A DNA stretch of 64,000 nt, taken from NCBI RefSeq assembly GCF_000987835.1, contig NZ_CP011308.1, positions 1,178,001 through 1,242,000 on the forward strand. Direction: 5' to 3'. The position numbers and the translations under genes are program-made. Source of the DNA: Sulfurovum lithotrophicum. GTDB lineage: Bacteria > Campylobacterota > Campylobacteria > Campylobacterales > Sulfurovaceae. Shown here in pieces: positions 61,374 through 64,000 of this stretch; position 1 is the stretch's first letter, and the number at the start of each line of letters is the position of its first letter. Below the pieces are notes generated by a model, which made no database searches, was not told the DNA's origin, and worked only from the letters and a program-made list of their open reading frames with translations.

Positions 61374-62676
61374 CCAAACCCTCAGGCAATTCCAAAGCCT
61401 CTATATGCCCTAACGCTCCAGCCCCAGCAATGCCTTGGAGTGAACCGTACATCTCCGTCGTGTTCTGCAACACACCGTCTATAAGCTTTTGGCGGCGTTT
61501 CCAGCTTGCCATGAGCGAGCGGCGCTCTTTGTCCAATTCGGTCTGCATCTGCATAAAGCCGTCCACAATGGCTTTGAGCTGCATCTGAAACTCGTTACCT
61601 GTCAGGTAGCTGTAAAGCAGGCTCATTTTGTCACTCTTGTTCTCTTCTTTCTGGACGGTCTTTTGTACACGTATGAGACTTTCTCTCAGAAGTGAAGCAG
61701 ACCCTTTGAACTCATCTAGGCTGCATACCCAGATGCCCTCCACAAAGCCCATCCTGTCCATACCGTTGGGATAGACCGAAGTTACGAGTACACCAATGTC
61801 AGCATTGACCTTGAGCATATCCTGTTTGAGTTTTGTGATCCAGCCGTCCGACCATGCCTTGGTGTTCTTACTCTCATAGCAGATGGTACCGCAGTTCTGT
61901 AATTCCCGGGTGTGAATAGTATGTACGCAGTCCGCCCCGAAAGCCCCCTTTTTAACCTCTTCGATGTTATCGAACGGGAACTGTGAAGCCAGCCATGACT
62001 CTATGGCAAGTTCCAGCGCTTCTCCCTGTACCTGCATGCTGCCCTGCTCCGCTTTACGTTTGGCACTTTCGATGTCTCTTCTCATCTGTTCGATCTGCTC
62101 GTCTTTGGCTTTGAGCTTGAGTTCGTTGGCCTCGAGCACTTGCTTGGTAAGCAATTCTTTCTCTTCCAGCGCTTGTTTGGCAAGTTTTTCTTTCTCAGCC
62201 CTAAGCTCATCGCTCAGAGCCTTTTGTGCTTCTATCTTCGCGGCTGAGGCGAGCTCTTCTTTTTCGCGTTTGAGCTGTTCAATCATGGCTTTAGAGGCGT
62301 TGAGCTCCTGTACCTGCTTGGATTTCTCTTCCAGCTCTTTTTGAAGCAGTGCCATCGACGCTCTCTGCTCTTCTACAAGTTCCCTCTTAAGCTCATCTTG
62401 AAGCTTGGTACGTTCTATACGTAACTGTTCTTTCGTAGCCTTACGCAATTTCTCATCAAACTTCTCTTTTTGCTCTTGCATGGAGCGTTTTTGGGTTTTG
62501 AGGTCATCAAAAGCTTTTTTATACTCTTGACGTTTGGCTTCTACCTCATCACGTAGTTTTTTCTGTTCTGCTAAATTTTTTTGCTTGTACTGCTCTTCTA
62601 TTTGATGGTAAAATATTTCATCGATGTCAATATCAGTACCGCAGTTTGGGCATTTGATGGTGTTGGTTGTGGACAT
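61363..62676 (-). CDS. DUF2130 nuclease-like protein with zinc ribbon and coiled coil
   Basis: 437 residues. A start-proximal half zinc ribbon (IKCPNCGTDIDIDE), a long coiled coil (about 30-215, Lys/Glu/Gln-rich heptads), then a PD-(D/E)xK-like region (ESWLASQFPFDN, FGADCVHTIH, ICYESKNTKAW) with the E-x-K catalytic signature, ending in a helical tail. This is DUF2130 (PF09903). Predicted to cut nucleic acid; biology unknown. Coupled to the RhuM-Fic gene, suggesting a conflict or toxin-type module (inference). Confidence 0.8.
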   Translation of the reverse strand: MSTTNTIKCPNCGTDIDIDEIFYHQIEEQYKQKNLAEQKKLRDEVEAKRQEYKKAFDDLKTQKRSMQEQKEKFDEKLRKATKEQLRIERTKLQDELKRELVEEQRASMALLQKELEEKSKQVQELNASKAMIEQLKREKEELASAAKIEAQKALSDELRAEKEKLAKQALEEKELLTKQVLEANELKLKAKDEQIEQMRRDIESAKRKAEQGSMQVQGEALELAIESWLASQFPFDNIEEVKKGAFGADCVHTIHTRELQNCGTICYESKNTKAWSDGWITKLKQDMLKVNADIGVLVTSVYPNGMDRMGFVEGIWVCSLDEFKGSASLLRESLIRVQKTVQKEENKSDKMSLLYSYLTGNEFQMQLKAIVDGFMQMQTELDKERRSLMASWKRRQKLIDGVLQNTTEMYGSLQGIAGAGALGHIEALELPEGLDDE

Positions 62677-62757
62677 GTGTATTTCCTAAATCTATAATAT
62701 TAAAACTATTTTATCTAAAAAGTGGAAGATGTAGGAAAAATATGGCAATTTGACATA

Positions 62758-62882
62758 TCAGTATCTAGACTTAATGGTATCACCTTTGTCCAAAAGCATT
62801 AGAATACTTTTGATCTGGGTTTGGTTGAGGGTGGTTTTCTTAGCTAAAAGTGCTGTGATGTTTTGTGCATAATCGTCCCTTG
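62758..62882 (-). pseudogene. Truncated N-terminal fragment resembling Tex
   Basis: A minus-strand frame without start codon reads YAQNITALLAKKTTLNQTQI then KSILMLLDKGDTIKSRY and a stop. LNQTQIKSILMLLDKGDTI resembles the first helices of the transcription accessory protein Tex (...VQATVELLDEGATVPFIARYRK); the PFIARYRK continuation is lost, leaving SRY. Only about 40 of some 700 residues remain. Upstream 36-residue gene and downstream DUF2130 gene flank it. Confidence 0.45.
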
Positions 62883-62900
62883 ATTTAACCCGGATTATAG

Positions 62901-63011
62901 CTATTTTTTATCTTTATCCTCAACAGACTTTTCCAGTTTCTTGGCCACGTGGTCTATTTCCCCAAGAAAATGTTCAATCTTTTTGAACAGTTCTTCTTTT
63001 TCTTTAGGCAT
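62901..63011 (-). CDS. 36-residue charged protein
   Basis: ATG at 63011 is preceded by AAAAAAGGA at a suitable distance and reads MPKEKEELFKKIEHFLGEID then HVAKKLEKSVEDKDKK. It is a single amphipathic charged helix, possibly a coiled coil. Too short to assign. Intact start, ribosome site and stop support a real gene. Confidence 0.45.
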   Translation of the reverse strand: MPKEKEELFKKIEHFLGEIDHVAKKLEKSVEDKDKK

Positions 63012-63060
63012 AGAGCGTATCCTTTTTTAGGACTATTATATCACAAGGCAGGCAGATCTG

Positions 63061-64000
63061 TTACTGTACCTTCACGTGCACCGTTCGTGAAGCGCTTGTG
63101 ATATCGAAATCCTGCGTACCTTCCGGCATGGCTGAAATCTTCAGGGTATGATTGTCTACAAAAGAGATGTCCACATCGGCGGGGAAACGGATATCGCTGA
63201 TGATATCATGCGGGCCGAGGGGACGGAAATAGAGCAGATGGGCCTGCATCGGGTCAAGGCTGACCGTCTCTTCTCTTTTTGTGATGGTATGCAGTTTTTC
63301 CGTGGGTCTCTGCGTCTCGAAAGACCAGCTTAAATGCTCTCTGCCTTTGGGGGTACGGTAAATGATCTCTGCACGGTATCGTGTACCGTATTCCAGACGT
63401 TCAAGAGGGAAAAGCGCAAACTGGTGTGCTGTGAATCGATGGTGAGGATCATTGCTTTTGTCCATGAAACGTACCTTTTCAACCTCTTTCCCGTCCGGCG
63501 TAAAAAGTTTGAACGATACAAGGTCAACTTTTTTGAAGTAGTAGTCGTTAAAGACCACAGAGACAGGAAAACCACTCACTTCATAATCAGGCAGCGGATC
63601 AGGAACTTCACTGTAGAAGGCAGGCGGCACTTCCTCCTGCCCGTCATATGGGTAGAGAATGATCTTTGGGTTGAGCTGCCTGTTGTGGTTCAGCGCACTA
63701 TTGAATCTCTTTTCGGCGATGCGATGCTCAGGCTCACGACAGACTTTGTAGACATATTTGCCGCTTCCTTTAAAAGCCGGCGTACTACAAAGCACTTCAA
63801 GTTCACTGTTCCCCATAAGGTAGACAAAAGCACTTTTTTCGCGTGCTGAAGGATCCTGGGCAGCACCTACACCGATCTGGTCTATGGCTACATCCAGAAA
63901 GCCAAAGCGATGATAGATCGCAGAGAAGAGCCCGTCAATGGAACTTTTACCGCTGTTATTCTTTGTAGAAAGATTCTCGCTGACATAGGAAACATCGTAA
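63061..64000 (-). CDS. CAP (SCP/PR1)-domain protein, 5' end beyond window
   Basis: The minus frame stays open to the last base of the window, so the N-terminus is missing; about 313 residues are visible. The first part (YVSENLSTKNNSGKSSIDGL, FSAIYHRFGFLDVAIDQIGV) is the CAP-domain core with the conserved HR-x-x-x-L pattern. After that come IILYPYDGQEEVPPAFYSEV and two beta-sandwich-like repeats including YRAEIIYRTPKGREHLSWSF. Probably exported, acting at the cell surface; enzymatic role unknown. Confidence 0.7.
   Translation of the reverse strand, partial: YDVSYVSENLSTKNNSGKSSIDGLFSAIYHRFGFLDVAIDQIGVGAAQDPSAREKSAFVYLMGNSELEVLCSTPAFKGSGKYVYKVCREPEHRIAEKRFNSALNHNRQLNPKIILYPYDGQEEVPPAFYSEVPDPLPDYEVSGFPVSVVFNDYYFKKVDLVSFKLFTPDGKEVEKVRFMDKSNDPHHRFTAHQFALFPLERLEYGTRYRAEIIYRTPKGREHLSWSFETQRPTEKLHTITKREETVSLDPMQAHLLYFRPLGPHDIISDIRFPADVDISFVDNHTLKISAMPEGTQDFDITSASRTVHVKVQ

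Noticed and set aside
1-64000. CRISPR arrays, rRNA or tRNA genes, complete insertion sequences, prophage
   Set aside because: No regularly spaced repeats, no cloverleaf or rRNA-like stretches, and no transposase, integrase or phage structural genes were seen on either strand.

Overview
The window looks like a chromosome segment of a Campylobacterota (Epsilonproteobacteria) member, most like a Sulfurovum-type organism. The clues are a SdhA-SdhB-CCG-protein (type E) succinate dehydrogenase/fumarate reductase, a MagIII-type 3-methyladenine glycosylase, RibB fused to a degenerate RibA-like domain, an OprD-like acetate-linked porin and a superoxide reductase. This placement rests on gene content only. 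No rRNA, tRNA, CRISPR array or complete insertion sequence was seen.

Layout. 0-4 kb: end of a host-attachment-family protein, then gph, an FAD oxidoreductase and magIII on +, with thiL converging. 4-9 kb: a cysteine-less paralogue of SdhB/SdhE followed by sdhA, sdhB and the CCG subunit. 9-12.7 kb: a haem-binding protein, superoxide reductase, and a dual-sensor diguanylate cyclase. 12.7-24 kb (- strand): a RHH protein, a membrane protein, an E2/E3/E3 2-oxoacid dehydrogenase cluster without E1, and a gluconeogenic operon ppsA-eno-gap-fba. 24-39 kb (- strand): an ion/pH/stress block (CrcB, DUF190, MarC, HdeD, YfdX, MgtC/DUF4010, PPK2, an SQR-like protein, P-type H+-ATPase, GpmA, DedA, NhaP, NRAMP-like, beta-CASP RNase). 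39-42 kb: an unfamiliar two-gene membrane/vWA-like pair and a family-4 uracil-DNA glycosylase. 42-44.8 kb: AT-rich, mostly unrecognised membrane proteins. 44.8-55.7 kb: acetate metabolism (acs, exonuclease, DUF294 protein, actP, DUF485, porin, two-component system). 55.8-64 kb: a DUF481 protein, DUF89 protein, ribB, small proteins, a DUF2130 nuclease-like gene with a RhuM-Fic gene, gene remnants, and a CAP-domain protein running off the end.

The most interesting observations are these. (1) The gene ahead of sdhA encodes what reads as an SdhB body fused to an SdhE-like C-terminus in which nearly all iron-sulfur ligands are gone (one cysteine in 351 residues). (2) A family of non-coding foldback elements has two 266-bp copies and one 27-bp minimal copy, each with perfect 4-bp target duplications; the terminal arms differ between copies but still pair within each copy. 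(3) A separate 164-bp foldback element supplies the last codons of fba. (4) A REPIN-like double hairpin with GTAG tails lies upstream of ribB. (5) Three 11-bp direct repeats lie at the promoter of the porin-DUF485-actP operon, next to an OmpR-family regulator. (6) The 39.4-41.5 kb gene pair and the DUF2130/RhuM-Fic pair are candidates for poorly described systems.
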